In this document: positions 1 to 7,511 of the stretch, piece after piece
Numbering within the stretch: position 1 is the stretch's first letter
Layout: each line of letters opens with the position of its first letter
From: DASSUW01 sp036257565
GTDB taxonomy: Bacteria; Actinomycetota; Thermoleophilia; Solirubrobacterales; Solirubrobacteraceae
Direction of reading: 5' to 3'
NCBI GenBank assembly: GCA_036257565.1
Contig: DATAFH010000080.1
Location: 1 to 15,511, forward strand
DNA length: 15,511 nt
The notes under the pieces: generated by a model
Database searches by the model: none
Told to the model about the DNA's origin: nothing
What the model saw: the letters and a program-made list of their open reading frames with translations, nothing else
Position numbers and translations under genes: made by a program

Positions 1-1298
<1,298 letters not shown>

Positions 1299-1342
1299 GG
1301 AAGTCTTTCGTCGTTCGCGTGGGGGATGCCCGATCCTCAGGC

Positions 1343-1367
1343 AAAAAAACAGGCCCTTGCGGGCCTG
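1343..1367 (-). terminator. Intrinsic terminator just upstream of fusA (possible attenuator)
   Basis: Read on the minus strand, this is a perfect 7-bp stem CAGGCCC / GGGCCTG with a GCAA tetraloop, followed immediately by seven T. It is the most classical rho-independent terminator in the window. It points toward fusA and ends 44 nt before its ATG, and I see no promoter-like box in those 44 nt. It could stop read-through from the oxidoreductase gene, or act as an attenuator in the fusA leader. Confidence 0.85.
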
Positions 1368-1433
1368 GGTTACGGAGGTGAGGTCGGACTCGGGGTTCCC
1401 AGGCGCCACGGGGCAAGCGTCGCCCCGCAGCGA
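1363..1433 (-). promoter_or_regulatory. Structured fusA 5' leader with possible antiterminator pairing
   Basis: Between the inferred start of transcription (about 1433) and the terminator, the minus strand has a 6-bp hairpin, CGGGGC / GCCCCG (1409-1427, 7-nt loop). It then has GCCTGGG (1404-1398), which is fully complementary to CCCAGGC (1369-1363). The second segment includes the 5' arm of the terminator stem, so the two structures exclude each other, as in an antiterminator/terminator switch. No known riboswitch or T-box signature was recognised. The pairing is seen in the sequence; the regulatory role is inference. Confidence 0.4.
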
Positions 1434-1439
1434 CAGATC

Positions 1440-1448
1440 AGAATAGCA
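1440..1448 (-). promoter_or_regulatory. Candidate fusA promoter, extended -10
   Basis: The minus strand reads TGcTATTCT, an extended -10 element (TG-N-TATTCT, 4 of 6 matches to TATAAT). No good -35 is visible 17 nt upstream. Transcription would start near 1433, giving a leader of about 135 nt for fusA. It overlaps the -10-like box of the plus-strand gene at 1457. Confidence 0.4.
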
Positions 1449-1449
1449 T
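1444..1449 (+). promoter_or_regulatory. Candidate -10 (TAGCAT) for the leaderless membrane-protein gene
   Basis: TAGCAT fits the actinobacterial -10 pattern TANNNT. It is followed by exactly 7 nt and then the GTG start at 1457, where a leaderless transcript would begin. No Shine-Dalgarno sequence precedes the GTG. The same TANNNT-N7-GTG layout occurs at two other genes in the window. Confidence 0.45.
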
Positions 1450-1456
1450 CCAGATC

Positions 1457-1879
1457 GTGCCCCGCACCGTGCTGTTCGTGCCGCTCGTGGCGGGGTCTCT
1501 GCTGTTGATCCTGGCCGAGTTCGTCGCCGTCCGTGAGATCCGCGCGGTCACCGCCGTGCCGCCCGGCGGGACGTCGACCGGAGGCGATCTGCACGGGTAC
1601 GCACTGGGCATCATCGGCCTCGCCATGCTGCCGATGACGTGGGGCGCCGTGCACCGCGGAGCGCGCCCTGCGGCGGTCGCGCTGCTGGTCCTCGCGCTCG
1701 CGGCCTGCGGCATCATCCTGCTCGTCGACCTGCCCAAGCTCGACGACACCGGCCTCATCGGCCGCACGTACGAGCTCGCCGAGGCGCAGCCCGCCACGGG
1801 CTTCTACTTCGCGAGCCTGGGTGCCGCGCTGGCGCTCGTCGGCGCCGTCGGCGCCCTGTTGCTCACTCGTCGATCGTGA
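1457..1879 (+). CDS. Small membrane protein of unknown function, four predicted membrane segments
   Basis: This 140-residue hydrophobic protein belongs to no family I recognise. By eye, membrane segments lie at about residues 5-25, 47-64, 70-90 and 114-136, with charged or polar stretches between them: VREIR after the first segment, a basic patch (HRGAR) between the second and third, and an acidic loop DLPKLDD before the last. It ends LLLTRRS, so a short basic tail would lie in the cytoplasm. The start is GTG with no Shine-Dalgarno but a TANNNT box 7 nt upstream. Its last 17 nt overlap, tail to tail, the end of the oxidoreductase gene. It lies opposite in direction to the flanking rpsG and fusA, as an insertion in the str cluster. 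Reading frame and hydrophobicity support a real gene; the function is unknown. Confidence 0.75.
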   Translation: MPRTVLFVPLVAGSLLLILAEFVAVREIRAVTAVPPGGTSTGGDLHGYALGIIGLAMLPMTWGAVHRGARPAAVALLVLALAACGIILLVDLPKLDDTGLIGRTYELAEAQPATGFYFASLGAALALVGAVGALLLTRRS

Positions 1880-2810
1880 GGACCAGCTTGCCGCGCACGT
1901 GGCCCTCCTCGAGGCGCTCATGCGCCTCGGCGGCGCGCTCGAGCGGATAGGTCGCCTCCACGTGGGGGCGCAGGCTGCCCTCGGCGACGAGCGGCGTGAT
2001 GTGCTCGCCGAGGTCGTAGCCGCTCGGGCGCACGAAGACGTAGTGGACCTCATGGTGGCCGTCGCGCGGCTCCGGGGGCGGCCGGGCGACGGATGCGAGG
2101 CGCCCCCCGGGGCGCAGCACCGAGAAGGCCTGCTCGCGCGCGTCGGCCCCGAACAGGTCCAGCGCGGCATCGGTCCCCGAGTCCGACAGCAGGTCGCGCA
2201 CGTGCGCGGGCAGGTCGGCGTCCGCGTAGTCGAAGGGCTCGGCGCCGAGCTCGCGCACGAAGGGGTGGTTGCGCTCGGAGGCCGTGGCCACCACACGCGC
2301 GCCGCGGGCGACCGCGAGCTGGATCGCGACGTGGCCGACGCCGCCCGAGCCGCCGCCGAGGAACAGGGTCTCGCCGCCGCGAAGGCCGAGCGCCTCCAGC
2401 GCCTGGTGGGCCGTGAGCGAGACGAGCGGCAGCGCAGCGGCCTCCTCGAACGACAGGCCGTCCGGCATGTGGGCGAAGAAGCCCTCTGGCGCGGTCGTGA
2501 ACTCGGCGTAGGTGCCGTACTGGAGGTGGTGCCGGCGGACGTAGCCGTAGACCTCGTCGCCGGGCTTGAACCACGTGACGGCCGGGCCGACCTCCTCGAC
2601 CACCCCCGCCACGTCCCAGCCGAGGATCACGGGGAAGTGGTACGGCAGCGCCTTGGCCATGTACCCGCCGCGGACCTTCGTGTCGACCGGGTTCACGCCG
2701 GCCGCCTTGACGCGGACGAGCACGCCGTCTGGCGCCACGGGCGGGACGTCGTGCTCGATCAGCTCGAGCTTGTCCCTCCCACCCCACTCGCGTATGGCGA
2801 TAGCACGCAC
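1863..2810 (-). CDS. NADP-dependent MDR-family oxidoreductase (zinc-independent, quinone-reductase type)
   Basis: This is a medium-chain dehydrogenase/reductase of 315 residues. It has an N-terminal GroES-like domain with AAGVNPVDTKVR (36-47) and GWDVAGVVEEVG (64-75). A Rossmann fold follows, with the nucleotide motif GGGSGGVG (152-159), then a C-terminal segment ending HVRGKLVLTIDE. The catalytic and structural zinc cysteines of alcohol dehydrogenases are absent, so it belongs with the quinone oxidoreductase/enoyl-reductase branch that reduces carbonyls or quinones with NADPH. The substrate cannot be told from sequence. The frame stays open upstream to an ATG-like start at 2900, but the family start MRAIAI matches the GTG at 2810, which has a TANNNT box 7 nt before it. 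The gene lies between rpsG and fusA, an unusual place, and overlaps the convergent membrane gene by 17 nt. Confidence 0.9.
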   Translation of the reverse strand: MRAIAIREWGGRDKLELIEHDVPPVAPDGVLVRVKAAGVNPVDTKVRGGYMAKALPYHFPVILGWDVAGVVEEVGPAVTWFKPGDEVYGYVRRHHLQYGTYAEFTTAPEGFFAHMPDGLSFEEAAALPLVSLTAHQALEALGLRGGETLFLGGGSGGVGHVAIQLAVARGARVVATASERNHPFVRELGAEPFDYADADLPAHVRDLLSDSGTDAALDLFGADAREQAFSVLRPGGRLASVARPPPEPRDGHHEVHYVFVRPSGYDLGEHITPLVAEGSLRPHVEATYPLERAAEAHERLEEGHVRGKLVLTIDE

Positions 2811-2817
2811 GTCGCGA

Positions 2818-2823
2818 AATCTA
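2818..2823 (-). promoter_or_regulatory. Candidate -10 (TAGATT) for the leaderless MDR oxidoreductase gene
   Basis: On the minus strand, TAGATT is followed by 7 nt (tcgcgac) and the GTG start at 2810. There is no Shine-Dalgarno sequence. The -35 position (TTTCGG with a 17-nt spacer) is poor. This suggests transcription separate from rpsG, with a leaderless mRNA. Confidence 0.45.
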
Positions 2824-2954
2824 TCCGGACCGCACCCCAACCGAAACGAGCCCTTCCACTCACCGCTGGTCAGCGAGGCGCGGATCGTCGTCCCTGGCAA
2901 GGACGCAGTGGGTGGAATAGGGCATCAGCCCAGGGCACCCCCGAGGACGCCGCC

Positions 2955-2974
2955 AGGGGCGGCGAGACGCCCCT
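2955..2974 (-). terminator. Hairpin directly after rpsG, possible terminator
   Basis: This is a perfect 7-bp stem, AGGGGCG / CGCCCCT, with a 6-nt loop, beginning three nucleotides beyond the rpsG stop codon. No T-run follows on the minus strand. It could be a GC-rich terminator or a 3' end stabiliser of the rpsL-rpsG message. Its position fits the str operon ending here, not at fusA. The remaining ~130 nt to the oxidoreductase start hold only its candidate promoter. Confidence 0.4.
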
Positions 2975-2976
2975 CG

Positions 2977-3447
2977 CTACCAGCGGTAGTGCGCGAAGGC
3001 CTTGTTGGCCTGGGCCATGCGGAAGATGTCGTCCTTGCGCTTGTACGCGCCGCCCTGCTGGGACTGCGCGTCGAGCAGCTCGTTGGCCAGCCGCTGCGCC
3101 ATCGACTTCTCGCGCCGGTTGCGGGAGAACTCGACGAGCCAGCGGACGGCGAGTGTGCGGGCGCGGGGCGCCGGCACCTCGACGGGCACCTGGTAGGTCG
3201 CGCCGCCGACGCGGCGGGAGCGGACCTCGAGCACCGGGGTGAGTGCCTTGATCGACGCCTCGAGCGCCTCGACCGGGTCCTTGCCCGTGCGCTCGGAGAG
3301 GATGGCCAGCGCGTCGTAGACGATCCGCTCGGCCTTGGACTTCTTGCCGTCCTGCATCACGCGGTTGATGACCTGCGAGACGAGCTTGGAGCGGTGGACC
3401 GGGTCGGCCTCGACGGGCCGCTTGGTGGCTGCAGCGCGGCGGGGCAT
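2977..3447 (-). CDS. rpsG: 30S ribosomal protein S7
   Basis: Primary assembly protein of the 30S head; it binds the 3' major domain of 16S rRNA and lies near the E site. The 156 residues match the usual length. Clear family signatures are MPRRAAA at the start, DPVHRSKLVSQVINRVMQDGKKS (15-37), the LEVRSRRVGGATYQVPVEV segment (about 73-91), and a C-terminal DDIFRMAQANKAFAHYRW. Its ATG overlaps the rpsL stop by one base (TAATG), so translation is probably coupled to rpsL. In many bacteria S7 represses its own operon by binding the rpsL-rpsG junction. With a one-base overlap there is no intergenic space for such a site here. The next gene is an oxidoreductase, not fusA. Confidence 0.98.
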   Translation of the reverse strand: MPRRAAATKRPVEADPVHRSKLVSQVINRVMQDGKKSKAERIVYDALAILSERTGKDPVEALEASIKALTPVLEVRSRRVGGATYQVPVEVPAPRARTLAVRWLVEFSRNRREKSMAQRLANELLDAQSQQGGAYKRKDDIFRMAQANKAFAHYRW

Positions 3448-3842
3448 TACTTGGCCTTCACGCCGTACTGCGAGCGGGCCTTCTTGCGGTCCGAGACACC
3501 GGCGGCGTCGAGCGTGCCGCGGATGACCTTGTAACGCACGCCCGGCAGGTCCTTGACGCGGCCGCCGCGCACGAGCACGACGGAGTGCTCCTGCAGGTTG
3601 TGGCCCTCGCCGGGGATGTAGGTCGTGACCTCCATCCCGTTCGTGAGCCGGACGCGCGCGACCTTGCGCAGCGCCGAGTTCGGCTTCTTGGGCGTGGTCG
3701 TGTACACGCGCGTGCAGACGCCGCGCCGCTGGGGAGCGGCGACCTTCTTCTTGCGCCCCTTGCCGGACTTCAGGCCCGGCGTGGCGAGCTTCTTGGTCTT
3801 GGGATTGCGGCCCTTGCGGACCAACTGCGACGTCGTCGGCAT
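3447..3842 (-). CDS. rpsL: 30S ribosomal protein S12 with a basic internal insertion
   Basis: S12 sits at the decoding centre and controls accuracy. At 131 residues it is longer than the ~123-124 of E. coli and Streptomyces. The core is standard: RRGVCTRVYTTTPKKPNSALRK (39-60), IPGEGHNLQEHSVVLVRGGRVKDLPGVRY (76-104) and a basic tail. Residues equal to E. coli up to position 25 and offset by exactly nine from PQ onward show a 9-residue insertion, roughly SGKGRKKKV at 26-34, in the N-terminal extension that threads through the 30S subunit. The lysines where streptomycin resistance arises (K52 and K97, E. coli K43 and K88) are wild type, and D98 is the equivalent of the methylthiolated Asp89. 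No Shine-Dalgarno is visible; a TACAGT box 10 nt upstream suggests a very short or absent leader. Confidence 0.97.
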   Translation of the reverse strand: MPTTSQLVRKGRNPKTKKLATPGLKSGKGRKKKVAAPQRRGVCTRVYTTTPKKPNSALRKVARVRLTNGMEVTTYIPGEGHNLQEHSVVLVRGGRVKDLPGVRYKVIRGTLDAAGVSDRKKARSQYGVKAK

Positions 3843-3852
3843 ACGGCGCGAA

Positions 3853-3858
3853 ACTGTA
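3853..3858 (-). promoter_or_regulatory. Candidate -10 (TACAGT) for rpsL-rpsG
   Basis: TACAGT on the minus strand lies in the 24-nt gap between the ald stop and the rpsL ATG, 10 nt before the ATG. It would give a leader of only about three nucleotides, consistent with the missing ribosome site. No good -35 is seen, and it sits at the end of ald. Read-through from pucR-ald is the alternative, as no terminator separates them. Confidence 0.35.
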
Positions 3859-3866
3859 GCAGCGGC

Positions 3867-4997
3867 CTACGCTGCAGCCTCGAGGCCGAGGGCCTCGGAA
3901 AGCTCGGCGTACGGCTGTCCCGTGGCCTCCGCGACGGGCCGGTAGGTGACCTTGCCGGCCACGACGTTGACGCCCTTGGCGAGCCCCGGGTTCTGGCGGG
4001 CGGCGCCGGCCACGCCCTCGTCGGCCACGTGCAGGATGTAGGGCAGGGTGGCGTTGGTGAGCGCGTAGGTGGAGGTGATTGGCACGGCGCCGGGCATGTT
4101 GGCCACGCAGTAGTGGGTGACCCCGTCGACCTCGTACGTCGGCTCGGTGTGCGTGGTCGGCCGCGAGGTCTCAAAGCAGCCGCCCTGGTCGATCGAGACG
4201 TCCACCAGCACGGCATGGCGCTTCATCAGCCGTAGCTGCTCGCGCCGCACCACGTACGGCGCCTTGGCCCCATGCACCAACACGGCGCCGATGACCAGGT
4301 CGGCCTCCGGCAGCATCTTCTCGATGTCCAGCGTCGACGCGTAACAGGTGTCGGCGCGGCCCTGGAAGGCGATGTCGAGCTCTCTCAGGCGGTCGATGTT
4401 GCGGTCATACACGTGCACCGAGGCCTCCATCCCCAGTGCGATGAACGCGGCGTTCATCCCCACCACCCCGCCGCCGATGATCATCACCTTCGCCGCCGCC
4501 ACCCCCGGCACCCCACCCAGCAGGATCCCGCGGCCGCCGAACGGCTTCTCGAGCATGAACGCCCCCGCCTGCGTCGCGATCTTGCCCGCCACCTCGCTCA
4601 TCGGCGCCAACAGCGGCAACCGCCCGCGCGGATCCTCGACCGTCTCATAGGCCACACACGTAGCCCCCGACTCCACCAACCCGCGCGTCAGCTCCGGATC
4701 CGGCGCCAAGTGCAGATACGTGAACAGCGTGTGCCGGCTCTCGAGCATCGCCACCTCAGGCGGCTGGGGCTCCTTGACCTTGACGATCATGTCCGCCTCC
4801 GCGAACACCGCCCCGGCGTCCGGGACGATCCGCGCCCCCTGCGAGCGGTACTCGTCATCGGAGATCGACGACCCGTCCCCCGCCCCCGCCTGCACCAGCA
4901 CCTCGTGATCGTGCTCGACCAGCTCACGCACACCCGCCGGCGTCAACGCCACGCGGTACTCATCCGTCTTGATCTCGGTAGGGACGCCGACCTTCAC
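3867..4997 (-). CDS. ald: Alanine dehydrogenase
   Basis: NAD-dependent oxidative deamination of L-alanine to pyruvate and ammonia, reversible; cytoplasmic, normally hexameric. The 376 residues are close to the family length of ~371. The functional residues known from the Mycobacterium tuberculosis enzyme sit at identical numbers: Arg15 (EYRVAL), Lys75 (KVKEP), His96 (YLHLA) and Asp270 (VDVSIDQGG). The NAD-binding glycine motif IIGGGVVGMNA is at 173-183. The start is GTG with a good ribosome site (AGAGG, 8 nt away). Only 16 nt separate it from the upstream PucR-family regulator, so the two probably form an operon in which the regulator controls alanine use. rpsL follows 24 nt downstream with no terminator, so read-through into ribosomal genes is possible. 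Confidence 0.97.
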   Translation of the reverse strand: MKVGVPTEIKTDEYRVALTPAGVRELVEHDHEVLVQAGAGDGSSISDDEYRSQGARIVPDAGAVFAEADMIVKVKEPQPPEVAMLESRHTLFTYLHLAPDPELTRGLVESGATCVAYETVEDPRGRLPLLAPMSEVAGKIATQAGAFMLEKPFGGRGILLGGVPGVAAAKVMIIGGGVVGMNAAFIALGMEASVHVYDRNIDRLRELDIAFQGRADTCYASTLDIEKMLPEADLVIGAVLVHGAKAPYVVRREQLRLMKRHAVLVDVSIDQGGCFETSRPTTHTEPTYEVDGVTHYCVANMPGAVPITSTYALTNATLPYILHVADEGVAGAARQNPGLAKGVNVVAGKVTYRPVAEATGQPYAELSEALGLEAAA

Positions 4998-5013
4998 GTG
5001 CGATTCCTCTCTT

Positions 5014-6621
5014 TCAGTCTCGGATCAGCTCGCGACCCCGCAGGGCCAGCCAGAAGTCGATGCGGTCGCGGGCGGAGTCGAGCGAGCGACCCGTGAGCTC
5101 CTCCACCCGCCGGATGCGGTAGCGCAGCGTGTGGCGGTGACAGTACAGCTGGCGCGCCGCTCGCTCCCACTGGCCGTTGCACTCGATGAACGCCTCGAGC
5201 GAGCGCATGAGCTCGCCGCCGTAGGCGCCCTCGCCCTCTTCGATGGGCGCGAGGATCGAGTCGCAGAACAGCCGCAGGGCCTCGTCGTCCTGCAGCGAGA
5301 GCAGCAGCTGGAACGAGCCGAGGTCGCGGTAGGTGGCGAGCCCCCGGCCCGACCCGTTGACGGCCAGCGCCCGCGCCTCGAGCGCGCAGCGGGCCTCGTG
5401 GAAGGCGCGGCGCAGGTGGCCGGCCGCAACGAGGCGGCCTGCGCCTGCCGGAAGCTCCTCACCGACCTCCCGCGACACGCGCGCGCGCACGCGCGAGGCG
5501 AGCGAGAACAGCTCCTCGTCGCCGCCGCCGCGCGGCGGGGCGACCAGCGCGCACGAGAAGCGCCCGGTGCCCGCGACGAGCCCGGCGGGCGCCTCCTCGC
5601 GCACCGCGCGGCCCAGCGCGCCCTCGGTGGCCGCCTTGAGCTGGCGGGGCGGAGCCAGCACGATCGCCGCGGCGCGCTCGCGCAGCCCGAACGGCTCGAG
5701 CCGGCGGGCCAGCTCCGCGCCGCTCAGCTCGCCGGAGACGAGGCTCGAGAGCACATCGCCGGCCAGCCGGCGCTCGGTGTCGTCCGCGACCCGCCGCCGC
5801 AGCAGCTCGAGCGCTACGACGGTCACCGCCTGGTGCAGCGTGAGGCGGTCGAGCTCGCTCAGGGCGCCGCCGTCCCTGGCCGCGACGAGCCACGCCTGCG
5901 GCACCGGGACGTCGCCGGTCACCGGCGTCCCGGGCGGATCCTGGGGCGTGCGCGGCACCGGCAGCGCGAGCGCCCGGCCTCCGAGCTCGCCGCCCGGCAC
6001 GTAGCCGCGCCGGCCCCCCGCCCGTGCGCGCTCGCGCAGCTCCTCGCCGAGCGCGGTGACGACCGCGTCCTTCAGCGGCTCACCCGCCGCGCGGCGGGCG
6101 AGCACGTCGCCGTGCGCGTCGAAGATGATCGCGGCACCGCCGACGAGTGACGCCAGCGCCCCCGCCACGCCGTCGAGCCCGCGCTCGGAGAGCACGATGC
6201 GCTCGAGCCGCTCGTGGGCGGACAGCGCGCGCTGGAGCACCGCGTAGTGCTCGTTGACGAGATGGGTGAAGGCCTTCTCGGTGACGGCGATGAACGGCAC
6301 CTCGTAGGGCACCTCGAAGAGCGGGAAGCCGAGCTGGTCGGCCGTCTCGGCCATCGCCGCGGGCACCGCGTCGTGCGTGAAGCCGGTGCCGAAGCCGAGG
6401 CCGGCCAGCCCGTGGCCCGCGAGGCGCTCGACGTAGTCCCGCTGGGCGGCCGGCTCCTCGAGCTGCAGACCGGTCGTGAGCAGCAGCTCGCCGCCGGACA
6501 GCCACGGCGTGGGGTCGACGATCTCGGAGATGTGCACCCAGCGCACCGCGCGGTCGGTCCCGGCCTCTCCGGCCACCATCCGCACCGCCAGATCGCGGAG
6601 CAGATCACGCAGCGCGAGCAC
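5014..6621 (-). CDS. PucR-family transcriptional regulator, probable regulator of ald
   Basis: This 535-residue regulator has the PucR architecture. Its N-terminal PucR sensory domain (about 1-120) includes RWVHISEIVDPTPWLSGGEL, LTTGL and FPLFEVPYEVPF. A middle region follows (about 123-420, ending in the GGDEF-like segment typical of the CdaR/PucR group). The C-terminal PucR helix-turn-helix (about 469-530) contains ECNGQWERAARQLYCHRHTLRYRI and RVEELTGRSLDS. The chosen GTG at 6621 has GGAG 5 nt upstream and begins LALRDLL, matching family N-termini. The frame is open further upstream, but that part would run into the divergent hydrolase gene. Family members respond to nitrogen compounds. In Bacillus subtilis the PucR-type AdeR activates ald, and here the gene is 16 nt from ald, so a similar role is likely. 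The effector is unknown. Confidence 0.9.
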   Translation of the reverse strand: MLALRDLLRDLAVRMVAGEAGTDRAVRWVHISEIVDPTPWLSGGELLLTTGLQLEEPAAQRDYVERLAGHGLAGLGFGTGFTHDAVPAAMAETADQLGFPLFEVPYEVPFIAVTEKAFTHLVNEHYAVLQRALSAHERLERIVLSERGLDGVAGALASLVGGAAIIFDAHGDVLARRAAGEPLKDAVVTALGEELRERARAGGRRGYVPGGELGGRALALPVPRTPQDPPGTPVTGDVPVPQAWLVAARDGGALSELDRLTLHQAVTVVALELLRRRVADDTERRLAGDVLSSLVSGELSGAELARRLEPFGLRERAAAIVLAPPRQLKAATEGALGRAVREEAPAGLVAGTGRFSCALVAPPRGGGDEELFSLASRVRARVSREVGEELPAGAGRLVAAGHLRRAFHEARCALEARALAVNGSGRGLATYRDLGSFQLLLSLQDDEALRLFCDSILAPIEEGEGAYGGELMRSLEAFIECNGQWERAARQLYCHRHTLRYRIRRVEELTGRSLDSARDRIDFWLALRGRELIRD

Positions 6622-6662
6622 CAATGCTCCAGTCCGTCGATCCCAATGCGCCGATCGGGACA

Positions 6663-6668
6663 AGGATA
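6663..6668 (-). promoter_or_regulatory. Candidate -10 (TATCCT) for pucR-ald
   Basis: TATCCT on the minus strand has CCGACG at the -35 position with a 17-nt spacer (3 of 6 matches). Transcription would begin near 6656, leaving a 35-nt leader with the GGAG ribosome site. It lies in the 74-nt divergent gap shared with the hydrolase gene, where an autoregulatory PucR operator would be expected. Confidence 0.35.
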
Positions 6669-6682
6669 CGCCCCCCGTGGGG

Positions 6683-6688
6683 TACCGT
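6683..6688 (+). promoter_or_regulatory. Candidate -10 (TACCGT) for the leaderless hydrolase gene
   Basis: TACCGT fits TANNNT and is followed by 7 nt and the GTG at 6696, with no Shine-Dalgarno sequence. The spacing is the same as at the genes starting at 1457 and 2810, consistent with a leaderless transcript. Confidence 0.4.
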
Positions 6689-6695
6689 CGGGCGC

Positions 6696-7448
6696 GTGAC
6701 CCTCGCTCACGACCGCGCCGGCGAGGGCCCGCCGCTGGTGCTCCTGCACGGCATCGGGATGTGCAAGGAGGTGTGGCGACCGGTCGTGCCGCGGCTCGCC
6801 CCCGAGCGCGACGTGATCGCCCTCGACCTGCCGGGCTTCGGCGCCTCGCCATCCGGCCCGCGCACGGTGGCCGGGCTGGGCGACGCGGTGGACGCGTTCA
6901 TCGCCTCGCTCGGTCTGGAGCGCCCGCACGTGGCCGGCAACTCGCTCGGCGGCGGCGTGGCGCTGCTGCTCGGCGCACGGGGCCGCGCACGGACGGTCTG
7001 CGCGATCTCGCCGATCGGCTTCGCCGCCGGCCGCGAGGCTGCCTACACGCGCGCGCTCCTGGTCGCCACCCGCCTGCTGGCTCCCGCCACGCCGCTGCTC
7101 GCCGGCACCCGCCCCGCCCGCGCGATCACCTGCGCCCACGTCGCCGCGCGGCCGTGGCAGATCCCGCGCGAGGACGTCCTCCAGTGGGGCCGGGCCACGG
7201 CCGGCGCGCCCGCCTACTGGCCGCTGCTGCGCGCGGACTGGACGATCGAGGCGCCCGCGTGCCCGACCACGGTCGCCTGGGGAGAGCGCGACCGGCTGCT
7301 GCCGTTCGAACGGCAGGCGCCGCGGGCACGGCGGCGGCTCCCAGCCGCGCGGCACGTGGTGCTGCGGGGGTGCGGGCATGTGCCGACGTGGGACGACCCC
7401 GCGCAGGTCGCCCGCGTGCTCGTCGAGGCGTCGGCTCCGGCAGCGTAG
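6696..7448 (+). CDS. Alpha/beta-hydrolase fold protein
   Basis: This is a 250-residue alpha/beta hydrolase, probably an esterase, lactonase or C-C hydrolase type; the substrate cannot be read from sequence. Visible motifs are the oxyanion-hole HGIG (18-21), VIALDLPGFGAS (40-51), and the nucleophile elbow GNSLGG with Ser83. The acid Asp199 is in AWGERDRLLP, and the base His228 is in GCGHVP. All three triad residues are present. There is no signal peptide, so it should be cytoplasmic. The frame is open back to 6624, but the conserved start of the fold (VTLAHDRAGEGPPLVLLHG) matches the GTG at 6696, preceded by a TANNNT box at leaderless spacing. It is divergent from pucR across a 74-nt gap, so PucR may also regulate it. 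Confidence 0.88.
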   Translation: MTLAHDRAGEGPPLVLLHGIGMCKEVWRPVVPRLAPERDVIALDLPGFGASPSGPRTVAGLGDAVDAFIASLGLERPHVAGNSLGGGVALLLGARGRARTVCAISPIGFAAGREAAYTRALLVATRLLAPATPLLAGTRPARAITCAHVAARPWQIPREDVLQWGRATAGAPAYWPLLRADWTIEAPACPTTVAWGERDRLLPFERQAPRARRRLPAARHVVLRGCGHVPTWDDPAQVARVLVEASAPAA

Positions 7449-7511
7449 GCGCACGATTTACCGGGGGCATCCCAGGCGATTAAGCGAGGGGACGGACTGT
7501 GGGCGGCGACA

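Noticed and set aside
2811..2900. A longer start for the MDR oxidoreductase, adding 30 residues
   Set aside because: The added residues do not resemble the family. The GTG at 2810 starts the conserved MRAIAI-type strand and has a promoter box at leaderless spacing.
3447..3842. Possible streptomycin-resistance alleles of S12
   Set aside because: The two lysines where resistance mutations usually arise (K52 and K97 here) are both unchanged, so the sequence gives no sign of resistance.
6622..6852. Upstream extension of the PucR frame by about 77 residues
   Set aside because: It would run through the divergent hydrolase gene, has low-complexity Arg/Ala content, and the GGAG-preceded GTG at 6621 fits the family N-terminus.
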